A stretch of 64,000 bases of DNA from Prevotella sp. (GCA_016285245.1 JAEEQH010000010.1:1-64000); one strand, 5' to 3'; shown: positions 31,021 through 40,643, counted from the stretch's first letter. Translations and numbers: made by a program. The notes: generated from the letters alone by a model not told the origin.

Positions 31021-33525
31021 ATGCATAACAAACTACTGACAACCGTGCTGGCACTCTGCAGCACCCTCTCGCTGGGGGCACAGGTGAGCACCAGCCGCAA
31101 TGTGTTTATCTATTCGCCCGGCCCTGGTGACGGCCTGCATATAGCCGTACAGGAGGGCGGATCGTGGAGGGAGGCCGGCCGCCTCTGCTCGTCGGACTAT
31201 GGCACGTGGGGCGCCGAGAAGAAGATGTTCCACCCCTCCGTCTGTCGGGCGCAGGACGGCACGTGGCGCCTGGTGTTCCAGGTGAACGACCGTGCGCCGC
31301 TCTTCGCCGCTGCCTACAGCCGCGACCTCGTGAACTGGCGTCCGCAGGACTATCCTATCATGACGACGACACAATGTCTGGAGCCTGTCGTCTTCGAGAA
31401 TCCCGACGGCACGTTCGACATCTATTACAAGTCGCCGCAGGGTAAGCGCTGGACATCGGCGACGCCCAACTTCCGCAACTTCGCTCCCGACCGTGCCAGT
31501 CAGATCAGCGACGACGCTTGGGTGCGCGACACCGCCACTGTCAGCGGTAAGCTCTTTGAGGGCTATGGTTTCGAAATATCGCCGATGGAATGGGCAAAAA
31601 TTGAAGATCACTTCATGAAATCGGGCGACGACTGGCGCAAGACGAACGAGCGTATGCACGACGATGCGAAGAACCCCGATATGCCCAAGGAGACCGTCAC
31701 GGCGACGCTGACCGTCGACCTGTCGCAGCAGAAGAAGATCAGCGACAAGCTCATCGGCATCTTCTTCGAGGACATCAGCTATGCGGCTGACGGCGGCCTC
31801 TATGCCGAACTCATTCAGAACCGCGACTTCGAGTATACACCGAAGGATCATGGCGGCTGGACGGCCACTACGGCGTGGCACTCGGCCCGTCCGATAGAGA
31901 TTGCCACCGAACACCCGCTGAGCAAGAACAATCCACACTATGCACTCGTCTGGCCCGACACCCTTTGGAACGAGGGTTGGGACGGCATCGTCGTTGAAAA
32001 GGGTAAAAAATACGACTTTTCCATGTATGTGCTGGCTGGCGGCCAGAAGCAGGACTTCTCCATTGAGCTAATCGGACAGGACGGCAAGGTGCTGGCCAAG
32101 AGCAAGCTGAAGACCCAGGGCGGCGACTGGCAGCAGTACGCCACCGTTCTCACCGCCAAGGCCAGCGACACGAAGGCCCGGCTGGCCATCGTGCCCCTGA
32201 AAGCTGCCCATGTAGGTATAGACATGGTGTCGTTGTTCCCGCAGGAAACGTTTATGGGACGTAAGAATGGTCTGCGCAAGGACTTGGCGCAGGTTATCGC
32301 CAATTTGAAGCCGAAGTTCGTGCGCTTCCCCGGCGGCTGCATGAGCCACGGCCAGGGCTTGGAGAACATCTACCACTGGAACCACACCATCGGGCCGCTG
32401 CAGGACCGTAAGCCCGACTTCAACATCTGGCATTACCACCAGACGCGTGGATTGGGCTTCTACGAGTATTTCCAGTTCTGCGAGGACATCGGTGCCGAAC
32501 CGCTGCCCGTCCTGGCAGCTGGTGTGCCCTGTCAGAACTCCGCCAACAACGCCCAGGGCATCGGCGGTCAGCAGGGTGGCATACCCATGGACGATATGCC
32601 CGCCTATGTGCAGGAGATCCTCGACCTCATCGACTGGGCCAATGGCGATCCCGCCACCTCCCAGTGGGCCAAGATGCGCGCTGACGCCGGGCACCCCGCG
32701 CCCTTCAACCTTAAATATATAGGCTTGGGCAATGAGGACATCATCTCGACCGTCTTCGAGGAGCGCTACGAGATGCTTGCCCGTGCCATCCGTGCCAAGT
32801 ATCCCGATATTAAGATTTGTGGTACTGCCGGTCCGTTCCATGCGCCGAGTGCTGACTATCAGGAGGGTTGGGATTTCGCCCGTCGTCATCCTGACCTGCA
32901 GTATATGCTTGACGAACATTATTACGAGTCGACGGGCTGGTTCATGCACAACCGCGATTATTACGACAACTACGACCGCCAGGGTGCGAAGGTGTACCTC
33001 GGCGAGTGGGCCGCCTCTACGAAGACCAAGCGTCCGAACGTCGAGACGGCGCTGGCCGAGGCACTCTATCTGACTGACGTTGAGCGCAATGGCGATATCG
33101 TCGAGATGACCTCGTATGCCCCGATGCTCTCGAAGGACGGTCACTCGAACTGGAACCCCGACATGATCTACTTCTCGAATACCGAAGTGCGGACGACGCC
33201 CGCCTACGAGGTGCAGCGCCTCTTCAGCGTCTATGGCGGCGACACTTATATCAATGGACAATTGACAATTAATAATGGAAAATTGAAGCACCGAATCGGC
33301 GCCAGCGTCGTGCGTGACAGCAAGACGGGCAAGACCTACCTGAAGCTTGTCAACGCCCTGCCCGTGGAGCTGTCGCTGACGGTCAACGGACTGACCATTC
33401 CTGAGACGGCCAAGACCGAGGGCTTTGCCGGTAACCCCGAGGAGCAGCAGCTCACAATCACTAAGGGGACGGCTGGCCAGAACATCGTGCTACCTCCCTA
33501 TTCGTTCCGTGTCATCAAACTGTAA
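31021..33525 (+). CDS. Alpha-L-arabinofuranosidase GH51 with N-terminal propeller-like domain
   Basis: 834 aa. After a signal peptide (residues 1-20) the region to about 205 resembles a partial GH43-type propeller (YSRDLVNWRPQDYP, CLEPVVFENPDGTFDIYYK). From about 225 the GH51 part begins (IGIFFEDISYAADGGLYAEL), with a carbohydrate-binding jelly roll and the barrel with acid/base Glu in GLGNEDI and nucleophile Glu in YLGEWA. It should release arabinose from arabinoxylan or arabinan. An in-frame A/T-rich repeat (33253-33288, INGQLTINNGKL) lies in the C-terminal sandwich. The next GH51 gene starts 6 bases downstream. Confidence 0.9.
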   Translation: MHNKLLTTVLALCSTLSLGAQVSTSRNVFIYSPGPGDGLHIAVQEGGSWREAGRLCSSDYGTWGAEKKMFHPSVCRAQDGTWRLVFQVNDRAPLFAAAYSRDLVNWRPQDYPIMTTTQCLEPVVFENPDGTFDIYYKSPQGKRWTSATPNFRNFAPDRASQISDDAWVRDTATVSGKLFEGYGFEISPMEWAKIEDHFMKSGDDWRKTNERMHDDAKNPDMPKETVTATLTVDLSQQKKISDKLIGIFFEDISYAADGGLYAELIQNRDFEYTPKDHGGWTATTAWHSARPIEIATEHPLSKNNPHYALVWPDTLWNEGWDGIVVEKGKKYDFSMYVLAGGQKQDFSIELIGQDGKVLAKSKLKTQGGDWQQYATVLTAKASDTKARLAIVPLKAAHVGIDMVSLFPQETFMGRKNGLRKDLAQVIANLKPKFVRFPGGCMSHGQGLENIYHWNHTIGPLQDRKPDFNIWHYHQTRGLGFYEYFQFCEDIGAEPLPVLAAGVPCQNSANNAQGIGGQQGGIPMDDMPAYVQEILDLIDWANGDPATSQWAKMRADAGHPAPFNLKYIGLGNEDIISTVFEERYEMLARAIRAKYPDIKICGTAGPFHAPSADYQEGWDFARRHPDLQYMLDEHYYESTGWFMHNRDYYDNYDRQGAKVYLGEWAASTKTKRPNVETALAEALYLTDVERNGDIVEMTSYAPMLSKDGHSNWNPDMIYFSNTEVRTTPAYEVQRLFSVYGGDTYINGQLTINNGKLKHRIGASVVRDSKTGKTYLKLVNALPVELSLTVNGLTIPETAKTEGFAGNPEEQQLTITKGTAGQNIVLPPYSFRVIKL
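33253..33288 (+). repeat. A/T-rich repeat inside the GH51 gene
   Basis: AATGGACAATTGACAATTAA followed by TAATGGAAAATTGAAG: a low-complexity block with TGACAATTAAT-type units, read in frame, in otherwise GC-rich coding sequence. Similar blocks occur at 38270, 51277 and 62070. Confidence 0.75.
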
Positions 33526-33531
33526 CAACCT

Positions 33532-35976
33532 ATGAGAAAGAACATCATCTTACTGACCGCCTGTTGGCTGTGCTGCGGCATTGCCACGGCACAAGTCACC
33601 ATCGACATCGACGCCAACCAGCGTGGCCCGAAAATCAGCCCCACGCACTATGGCATCTTCTTTGAGGACATTAACCACGCCGCTGACGGCGGCCTCTATG
33701 CCGAGCTAATCCGTAACCGCTCGTTCGAGGACGGCCCGCACTACGGTGCTCCTGCCGACATGCAGGGCTGGACGGCCTACGGTTACAATGGCTCGACCAT
33801 CGATGCACACCTCGTGCAACCCTCCAAGAAAGTGAAGCTGCTGAACGACGCCCAGCAGAACGCCCTCGAACTGACTATCAACGCCACGACGGCCAATGCT
33901 GTCAGGTTAGAGAACGAAGGCTTTTGGGGCATCAACGCCGTGCAGGGACGTACCTACAAGCTCAGCCTCTGGCTCAAGGGCAACTATAAGGGCACCATCA
34001 AGGCCCGTCTCTTCAACAGCAAGAACCTCTATGCCGAGACAACTGTGGCGGCTGACGGTATCAAGCAGAAGGAGTGGACGAAGTACAGCGCCGAGCTGAC
34101 TGCCGACGGCAACGACCCTCAGGCCAAGTTCGCCTTGGTGTTTGATGGCAAGGGCACCCTGCAGCTTGACGTGGTAAGCCTCTTCCCGCCGACGTGGAAG
34201 AACCGTGAGAACGGCCTGCGCCCCGACTTGGCGCAGATGCTATATGAGATGCGCCCGAAGTTCATGCGCTTCCCCGGCGGCTGCTTCGTCGAGGGACAGA
34301 TCTCGCCCGAGAACGCCTTCCGCTGGGAACGCACCATCGGTCCTATTGAGGAGCGTCCCGGCCACTGGAATGTGAACTGGGGTTATCGCACGACAGATGG
34401 AATTGGTTTCCATGAATATCTGCAAATGGCAGAGGACCTTGGTGCCAAGCCACTTTATGTGGTTAATGTAGGTATCTGGCACGGAGGACAGACCTCTGTT
34501 GACTCTCTTCAGCCGTGGATTGACGAGACGCTTGCCGCCTTGGAGTATGCCAACGGCGACGTGACCACGAAATACGGTGCCCTGCGCGCCAAGAACGGCC
34601 ACCCCGCTCCCTTCAACTTGGAGTACTTAGAGATTGGCAACGAGAACAACCAGCCCGACGCGCGCCAGCAGAGCGACCACTACTACGACCGCTTCCGGCT
34701 GTTCAAGGAGCAGATACTGAAGAAGTACCCGAAGATGCACCTCATCGGCAATGTTGCCGCCTGGGGTACCGACACACCGACATGGGACAGCAAGGAGAGT
34801 GTCGAACTGCTCGACGAGCACTACTACCGCAATCCATCCTGGTTTGCTAACAATTTCCATAAGTATGATACTTACGACCGAAAAGGTCCGAAGATTTACG
34901 TTGGCGAGTATGCCGTTACTGATGGATTCGGCGATTTAGGCAACATGAATGCCGCTTTGGGCGAGGCCGTCTATATGATGGGTATGGAGAATAACTCCGA
35001 TATCGTGCCCCTGAATTCGTATGCTCCTATCTTCGTCAACGAGAACGATGCCCGCTGGCGTCCCGATATGATTCGCTTCAACTCCAACCGTGTCATGGGC
35101 ACACCTTCTTATTATGTACAGATGCTCATGCCTCGCAACATCGGTACACAGGTAGTGAAGCTGAGTCAGACCGATCCCTATAAGGGTGCCGCCTTTAGAA
35201 AAACCTTGACGCCGCAGAAGAGTCGCGTGGGCTATGCCACCTGGAGCACCAAGACGTCGTTCACCCACATGGACCCGTTGCCCAAGACAGGAAAACCCGA
35301 TTTCTTGGTTGGCGACTGGAAGGTCACCGACGGCATATTGAGTCAGACGAGCCACCGCGAGCAGTGCATGGCCTTGTGTACCGCCGAAGTGGGCGACCAC
35401 TATACCCTGAAGTGCCGCGCTCGCAAGGACGAAGGCCGTGAGGGCTTCATCATCGTCTTCAACTATGTGGACGAACATAACTACTGCTGGCTGAACTTTG
35501 GCGGCTGGGGCAATACGCAGCATGCTCTGGAGCAGGTTAACGGTAGTGGTAAGTCGCAGACGGCCATCAAACGAGGCCGTGTGGAGACAGGCCGCTGGTA
35601 TGATGTGACATTGACCGTCAGCGGTGACTCTGTCAAAGCCTGGCTTGACGATGACCTGGTGTTTGATACTGTGCTGAAGCAAGACACCTCAACCGATGTG
35701 TTCTCGAGTGCTACCATCGACGACCAGACGGGCGAACTTATTGTCAAAATTGTCAATTCGCGGGACGAGAGCACCACGGCCCGACTGAACATCAGTAACT
35801 TTGCGGTGAAGCAAGCCAAACTCATCCGATTGTGCGCTAATACAGGTTACGACGAGAATACCCTGCAGCAGCCAACCAACATCAGCCCAACCGAACATGA
35901 GCTGTCGCCGGACAATAATAATATAGAGGTAGATTTGCCGGCTTATTCGTTGAACATTATCAGAATCAAAAAGTAG
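33532..35976 (+). CDS. Alpha-L-arabinofuranosidase GH51 with C-terminal LamG-like module
   Basis: 814 aa with a signal peptide (MRKNIILLTACWLCCGIATAQ is 21 long; the cleavage is probably after TAQ). GH51 residues are present: acid/base Glu in LEIGNENNQ and nucleophile Glu in YVGEYAV. Between about residues 580 and 730 an inserted sandwich domain (WKVTDGILSQTS, FNYVDEHNYCWLNFGGW, WYDVTLTVSGDSVKAWLDDD) looks like a laminin-G / DUF1080-type module that could bind sugar. It works with the preceding GH51 enzyme on arabinose side chains. Confidence 0.9.
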   Translation: MRKNIILLTACWLCCGIATAQVTIDIDANQRGPKISPTHYGIFFEDINHAADGGLYAELIRNRSFEDGPHYGAPADMQGWTAYGYNGSTIDAHLVQPSKKVKLLNDAQQNALELTINATTANAVRLENEGFWGINAVQGRTYKLSLWLKGNYKGTIKARLFNSKNLYAETTVAADGIKQKEWTKYSAELTADGNDPQAKFALVFDGKGTLQLDVVSLFPPTWKNRENGLRPDLAQMLYEMRPKFMRFPGGCFVEGQISPENAFRWERTIGPIEERPGHWNVNWGYRTTDGIGFHEYLQMAEDLGAKPLYVVNVGIWHGGQTSVDSLQPWIDETLAALEYANGDVTTKYGALRAKNGHPAPFNLEYLEIGNENNQPDARQQSDHYYDRFRLFKEQILKKYPKMHLIGNVAAWGTDTPTWDSKESVELLDEHYYRNPSWFANNFHKYDTYDRKGPKIYVGEYAVTDGFGDLGNMNAALGEAVYMMGMENNSDIVPLNSYAPIFVNENDARWRPDMIRFNSNRVMGTPSYYVQMLMPRNIGTQVVKLSQTDPYKGAAFRKTLTPQKSRVGYATWSTKTSFTHMDPLPKTGKPDFLVGDWKVTDGILSQTSHREQCMALCTAEVGDHYTLKCRARKDEGREGFIIVFNYVDEHNYCWLNFGGWGNTQHALEQVNGSGKSQTAIKRGRVETGRWYDVTLTVSGDSVKAWLDDDLVFDTVLKQDTSTDVFSSATIDDQTGELIVKIVNSRDESTTARLNISNFAVKQAKLIRLCANTGYDENTLQQPTNISPTEHELSPDNNNIEVDLPAYSLNIIRIKK

Positions 35977-35984
35977 AAATAACT

Positions 35985-37121
35985 ATGAAGAAATCTCTTT
36001 TGATTGTTTGCCTCTTCGCTGTTATGGCGTTGCAGGCCCGTACGTGGACCCCCAGTCAGGTAAAGGACATCATTCGTAAAGTCAATACCTACTGGCAGGC
36101 GAATAACAATGCCGAGGTTCGATCGTTCTGGGACAATGCCGCCTACCATACCGGTAATATCGAGGTGTATAAGCTTTTCGAGGAAGGAGGAACGAGGAAC
36201 GAGGAAGGAGAGCGGATGCTCGACTACAGTATCCGCTGGGCCGAGTACAACGAATGGAAGGGGGCCAAGGAGACCGACCCAGCCAAGTGGAAGTACAAGC
36301 AGTACGGCGAGGGACAGGACTATGTGCTCTTCGGCGACTGGCAAATCTGCTTCCAGACCTACATCGACCTTTATCACATCACGAAGGACGAGCGCCGTGT
36401 GGCCCGCGCCAAGGAGGTGATGGGCTACGAGGCCGACTCCGAGGCTCACGACTACTGGTGGTGGGCCGATGCCCTCTACATGGTGATGCCCGTGATGACC
36501 AAGATGTATAAGCTGACGGGCAACGAGAAATACCTGCGTAAGCTCTACGAGAATCTGCTCTATTCCGACAGTATCATGCTCGACCAGGAGACTGGCATCT
36601 ATTTCCGCGACGGCAAGTATGTCTATCCCAAGCACAAGTCCGTCAACGGCAAGAAAGACTTCTGGGCACGTGGCGACGGTTGGGTGCTCGCCGGCCTGGC
36701 CAAGGTGCTGCAGGATATGCCCGAGACCTACGTCCGTCAGCCGTTCTTCGTCGAGAAGTACACCCGTCTGGCCCGTGCCGTCGCCGCCTGTCAGCAGCCA
36801 CAGGGCTACTGGACGCGCTCGATGCTCGATCCTGAGCACGCCCCCGGCCCCGAGACCTCTGGAACAGCTTTCTTCACCTATGGTCTGCTGTGGGGTGTGA
36901 ACCACGGCTACCTGTCGAAGAAGGAGTTCGCCCCAGTCATCGCCAAGGCCTGGAAATACCTGACGGAGACGGCTTTGCAGAAGTCCGGCAAGGTGGGCTA
37001 CGTCCAGCCTATCGGCGAGCGTGCCATCCCCGGTCAGACCGTCGATCAGAATAGCGAGGCGAACTTCGGCGTTGGTGCCTTCCTGCTCGCCGCCTGTGAG
37101 TATGTCCGGTACATCTCATAA
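35985..37121 (+). CDS. Unsaturated glucuronyl/rhamnogalacturonyl hydrolase GH105
   Basis: 378 aa with a signal peptide (MKKSLLIVCLFAVMALQA). The alpha/alpha-barrel motifs FWARGDGWVLAGLAKVL with the catalytic Asp and DYWWWADALYMVMP are those of GH105. It removes unsaturated uronic acids left by lyases on pectin-type side chains, or related uronic acid decorations. An in-frame repeat block (36179-36212, EEGGTRNEEGER) replaces a loop near residue 67. It ends the plus-strand glycan cluster, 8 bases after GH51. Confidence 0.9.
   Translation: MKKSLLIVCLFAVMALQARTWTPSQVKDIIRKVNTYWQANNNAEVRSFWDNAAYHTGNIEVYKLFEEGGTRNEEGERMLDYSIRWAEYNEWKGAKETDPAKWKYKQYGEGQDYVLFGDWQICFQTYIDLYHITKDERRVARAKEVMGYEADSEAHDYWWWADALYMVMPVMTKMYKLTGNEKYLRKLYENLLYSDSIMLDQETGIYFRDGKYVYPKHKSVNGKKDFWARGDGWVLAGLAKVLQDMPETYVRQPFFVEKYTRLARAVAACQQPQGYWTRSMLDPEHAPGPETSGTAFFTYGLLWGVNHGYLSKKEFAPVIAKAWKYLTETALQKSGKVGYVQPIGERAIPGQTVDQNSEANFGVGAFLLAACEYVRYIS
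36179..36212 (+). repeat. Family B repeat (GAGGAACGAGG) inside the GH105 gene
   Basis: GAGGAAGGAGGAACGAGG and AACGAGGAAGGAGAG form a 10/17-base purine-rich repeat, encoding EEGGTRNEEGE. The same words recur in the DsbD gene at 38704-38735. Confidence 0.8.
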
Positions 37122-37185
37122 GTACGCGCTTCATGCCGCCTGAAAAAAAAGTGTGACCGTTGGGCGGTATTCGGAGTAATTTTCG

Positions 37186-37193
37186 TACCTTTG
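37186..37193 (+). promoter_or_regulatory. -7 box of the DsbD gene
   Basis: TACCTTTG, 24 bases before the ATG at 37218; the -33 region is weak (TTGG, 22 bases upstream). Confidence 0.45.
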
Positions 37194-37217
37194 TTGCCGA
37201 AATAGACGAAAACACTC

Positions 37218-39320
37218 ATGAAGATGATACGAAAGGGAATTCTGACGCTGCTGACGCTGGTGCTCGCCGTTGCCGCACGGGCACAGATGGCCGATCCGGT
37301 ACACTTCACGTCTGAATTGAAGACGGGCAAGGGTATGGAGGCCGAGATAGTGTTTATGGGTAAGATTGACGCGGGGTGGCACGTCTACTCCACCGACCTA
37401 GGGCAGGACGGCCCCATCGCTGCGACGTTCAACGTTGTGAAGATGGAGGGTGTCGAGACGGTTGGCAAGCTCGTGGCCCGCGGCCATGAGATCAAGAAGT
37501 ACGACGAGCTGTTCGGTATGGAGCTGAAGTACTTCGAGGGTGCCGTGACATTCGTCCAGAAGGTGAGGTTCACGAAACCTCAGTACGTGATAGACTGTTA
37601 TCTGGAGTATGGTACCTGCGACGACAAGAGTTGTCTGCCGCCGACGCAGGTGGCCTTTTCCGCCAACGGCGAAGTGAAAAATGAGAAATCTGAAGCGGAA
37701 AATGACAATGAAAAAAAGAATAATGACGTACAGGCAACGGCCGATGCGGATTCGATAGTCGCCGATACCATTTCTCATTCCTCACTTCTCATTTCTCATT
37801 CCGACACAACAGGCGTTGGCCTTTGGACTCCCGTCGTCGACGAGCTGCGTGCCGTCGGCGAGGAACAACCGCTGACGGACCACTCCTTATTATATATCCT
37901 GCTGATGGGCTTCGTCGGCGGACTCTTAGCGGTGTGTATGCCCTGCATCTGGCCCATCATCCCGATGACCGTCTCGTTCTTCCTGAAGCGTGCCAAGAAG
38001 GACCGAGGGAAAGGAGTCCGCGACGCGATGACCTACGGCCTGAGCATCGTCATCATCTATTTGGGACTGGGACTGCTGGTGACGGCCCTCTTCGGCTCCG
38101 ACACGCTGAACGCGATGTCGACGAACGCTGTGTTCAATATCTTCCTGTTCGTCCTGCTCGTGGTCTTCGCCCTCAGCTTCTTCGGATGGTTCGAGATCAA
38201 GTTGCCCGACTCATGGGCCAACAAGGTCGACCAGAAGGCTGACGAGCTGAGTGGGAAGGGCAGTGGAACAACATTATCCATTATCCATTCTCAATTATCC
38301 ATCTTTTTAATGGCCTTCACACTGGTGCTGGTGTCGTTCTCGTGTACGGCGCCCATCGTCGGCCTGCTGTTGGTGGAGACGACCACCAGTGGCAACTGGC
38401 TGGCCCCGGCGCTGGGAATGTTCGGCTTCGCCCTGGCGCTGGCCCTGCCGTTCACCCTCTTCGCCCTGTTCCCCTCGTGGCTGAAGCAGGCCCCGAAGTC
38501 GGGGTCGTGGATGACCACGATCAAGGTGGTGCTCGGCTTCATCGAGCTGGCCTTCGCCCTGAAGTTCCTGTCGGTGGCCGACCTGGCCTACGGCTGGCAT
38601 CTCATGGACCGCGAGGTTTTCCTGTCGCTGTGGATCGTCATCTTCGCCCTGCTTGGTGCCTACCTCTGCGGCTGGCTGAAGTTCCAGCAGGACGAGGTTG
38701 GAAAAACGAGGAACGAGGAAGGAGGAACGAGGAACGGCTGGAAGCCCATGCCCGTCGTCTGCATCATGGGCGGACTGCTGTCGTTTGCCTTCGCCATCTA
38801 CATGGTGCCTGGCCTCTGGGGTGCCCCATGCAAGGCCGTGAGTGCCTTTGCGCCGCCGATGAACACGCAGGACTTCAACCTGAACACGAAGACCGTCGAG
38901 GCACAGTTCACCGACTACGAGGCCGGTATGGCCGCCGCCCGCGCCCAGGGCAAGCCGGCGTTCATCGATTTCACGGGCTTTGGCTGTGTGAACTGCCGCA
39001 AGATGGAGGCTGCCGTATGGACCGACCCACGTGTTGCCGACAGACTGAAGGACGACTTCGTACTCATCTCGCTCTATGTCGATGACAAGACGCCCCTTGC
39101 CGAGCCTTTCGTGGTGACCGACGAGCAGGGCAACACGAAGACGCTGCGTACCGTTGGCGCTAAGTGGAGCTACCTGCAGAGCCATAAGTTTGGTGCCAAC
39201 GCCCAGCCTTATTATGTTGTCGTTGACCCCGCGACGGGTAAGCCCCTGACGGGCAGCCGCGGTTACGACGAGGATGTCGACGGCTTTCTCAGGTTCCTCG
39301 CCAAAGGTCTCGGGAAATAG
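37218..39320 (+). CDS. dsbD: Thiol:disulfide interchange protein DsbD family
   Basis: 700 aa. A signal peptide is followed by an N-terminal DsbD-alpha-like domain with two Cys (YGTCDDKSCLPP), a membrane domain with the redox Cys pair motifs LAVCMPCIWPIIP and VSFSCTAPIVG, and a C-terminal thioredoxin-like domain with CVNC (FTGFGCVNCRKME). It carries electrons from cytoplasmic thioredoxin to the periplasm. Three separate in-frame repeat blocks lie in linkers: NEKSEAENDNEK / SHSSLLISHS around 37677-37802, LSIIHSQLSIF at 38270-38308, and KTRNEEGGTRNG at 38704-38735. All sit between domains or membrane segments, where they are likely tolerated. Confidence 0.92.
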   Translation: MKMIRKGILTLLTLVLAVAARAQMADPVHFTSELKTGKGMEAEIVFMGKIDAGWHVYSTDLGQDGPIAATFNVVKMEGVETVGKLVARGHEIKKYDELFGMELKYFEGAVTFVQKVRFTKPQYVIDCYLEYGTCDDKSCLPPTQVAFSANGEVKNEKSEAENDNEKKNNDVQATADADSIVADTISHSSLLISHSDTTGVGLWTPVVDELRAVGEEQPLTDHSLLYILLMGFVGGLLAVCMPCIWPIIPMTVSFFLKRAKKDRGKGVRDAMTYGLSIVIIYLGLGLLVTALFGSDTLNAMSTNAVFNIFLFVLLVVFALSFFGWFEIKLPDSWANKVDQKADELSGKGSGTTLSIIHSQLSIFLMAFTLVLVSFSCTAPIVGLLLVETTTSGNWLAPALGMFGFALALALPFTLFALFPSWLKQAPKSGSWMTTIKVVLGFIELAFALKFLSVADLAYGWHLMDREVFLSLWIVIFALLGAYLCGWLKFQQDEVGKTRNEEGGTRNGWKPMPVVCIMGGLLSFAFAIYMVPGLWGAPCKAVSAFAPPMNTQDFNLNTKTVEAQFTDYEAGMAAARAQGKPAFIDFTGFGCVNCRKMEAAVWTDPRVADRLKDDFVLISLYVDDKTPLAEPFVVTDEQGNTKTLRTVGAKWSYLQSHKFGANAQPYYVVVDPATGKPLTGSRGYDEDVDGFLRFLAKGLGK
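37677..37802 (+). repeat. Inverted pair of TGAGAAAT / ATTTCTCA repeats inside dsbD
   Basis: AAAAATGAGAAAT (37677-37689) and the longer block of ATTTCTCATTCCTCACTTCT (from 37769 to 37802) are inverted relative to each other. They encode the linker between the first domain and the membrane domain. Confidence 0.7.
38270..38308 (-). repeat. A/T-rich ATTATCCATT repeat inside dsbD
   Basis: ACATTATCCATTATCCATTC and then TCAATTATCCATC: three TTATCCAT-type units read in frame as LSIIHSQLSIF, within otherwise GC-rich code. Confidence 0.75.
38704..38735 (+). repeat. Family B repeat (GAGGAACGAGG) inside dsbD
   Basis: AACGAGGAACGAGGAAGGAG followed by GAACGAGGAACG; shares GGAGGAACGAGGAACG with the GH105 block at 36179. 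Confidence 0.8.
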
Positions 39321-39362
39321 TCTTTACCAACTGAGATGAACAACAAACTACTTATACCTAAG

Positions 39363-40643
39363 ATGAAAAGAACAATCTTAATGATGGTGGCTGTGCTGAT
39401 GCTGATGCCTGTCGCAGCCAAGAAGGTGAAGAAGGCGGTACAGACCGACCGCGAGTACTGGACGGAACAGGCGTGGAAGATGGCGCAGCCCGTATTAGAA
39501 AATATGGCCAAAGGCGAGCTTCAGAAGAACATGAAGACGGAGTTCAGCCCGAGCTTCGACAACCGCAACCGCAAGGTGGTCTATATGGAGACCTTCGGAC
39601 GCCTGATGGCGGGCATCGCCCCGTGGCTAAGCCTCACCCCAGACCCCTCTCCCAACGGAGAGGGGAGTGAATACTCCAAAGTCATGAAATTGCGCGAGTG
39701 GGCGCTGCAGGCATATAAGAACGCCGTGGACCCTGAGAGCCCCGACTACCTCGTCTGGGGTGCCGCCGGTCAGAACCTCGTCGACGCCGCCTACATCGCC
39801 GAGTCGTTCATCCGTGCCTACGATGCCCTGTGGGTGCCGCTTGACGACGTGACGAAGCAGCGCTACATCACGGAGTTCAAGAAGCTCCGTTCCATCGAGC
39901 CCCCCTACACCAACTGGTTCCTCTTCTCGTCGACCATCGAGAGCTTCATTGCCAAGGCCGCTGGCCTGCGTGAGTACGACGACTTCCGCGTGATGATGAC
40001 CATCCGCAAGGTCGAGGAGTGGTACATTGGCGACGGCTGGTATGCCGACGGCCCCGTCTTCGCCTTCGACTACTACTCCAGCTACGTCTTTCACGCCATG
40101 TACTTAGAGACGCTGCAGAACATGATTGACGCCAAGGCCAACACCCGCCTGGAGTACCAGAAGTACTACGACCGCGCCCTGAAGCGTGCGCAGAAGTTCT
40201 CGATTATTCTCGAGCGCTTCATCTCGCCCGAGGGCACTTTCCCCGTCATCGGCCGCTCAACGCCCTACCGCCTCGCCGCCATGCAGCCGCTGGCCCTGAT
40301 GGCGTGGTACCAGAAGTTGCCCAGCGACCTCTCCAACGGACAGGTGCGCGCCGCTCTGACCGCCGTCATGCACCGGATGTTCGACCAGCAGCAGAACTAC
40401 AACGACGGCGGCTACCTCACCATTGGTTTCTGTGGCCACCAGCCCGAGACTGCCGACTGGTATACCAACAACGGCTCGCTCTACATGACCAGCCTGGCAT
40501 TTATGCCTCTGGGACTGCCAGCCAATCATCCTTTCTGGACCGACAAGGCCGAGCCGTGGACACAGGTGAAGGCATGGGGCGGACAGCCCTTCCCGAAGGA
40601 TCACCGTTGGGCCGACGATATCCAGACGCGCGACCGCTGGTAA
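39363..40643 (+). CDS. Secreted DUF2264 protein (candidate GH154-like glycosidase)
   Basis: 426 aa from the ATG at 39363, which gives a proper signal peptide (MKRTILMMVAVLMLMPVAA); an ATG at 39336 would add nine residues. ETFGRLMAGIAPWL, NAVDPESPDYLVWG, EPPYTNWFLFSSTIE and WYADGPVFAFDYY are DUF2264 motifs. From memory, this family contains the GH154 enzymes acting on glucuronic acid residues; the link is less sure than the family. A family A repeat adds LTPDPSPNGEG near residue 92. It follows dsbD after about 40 bases. Confidence 0.85.
   Translation: MKRTILMMVAVLMLMPVAAKKVKKAVQTDREYWTEQAWKMAQPVLENMAKGELQKNMKTEFSPSFDNRNRKVVYMETFGRLMAGIAPWLSLTPDPSPNGEGSEYSKVMKLREWALQAYKNAVDPESPDYLVWGAAGQNLVDAAYIAESFIRAYDALWVPLDDVTKQRYITEFKKLRSIEPPYTNWFLFSSTIESFIAKAAGLREYDDFRVMMTIRKVEEWYIGDGWYADGPVFAFDYYSSYVFHAMYLETLQNMIDAKANTRLEYQKYYDRALKRAQKFSIILERFISPEGTFPVIGRSTPYRLAAMQPLALMAWYQKLPSDLSNGQVRAALTAVMHRMFDQQQNYNDGGYLTIGFCGHQPETADWYTNNGSLYMTSLAFMPLGLPANHPFWTDKAEPWTQVKAWGGQPFPKDHRWADDIQTRDRW
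39632..39671 (+). repeat. Family A palindromic repeat inside the DUF2264 gene
   Basis: A C-rich arm (CCTCACCCCAGA) then a perfect 9-bp hairpin CCCCTCTCC (39644-39652) / GGAGAGGGG (39657-39665). Read in a different frame from the copy at 8529. Confidence 0.85.
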
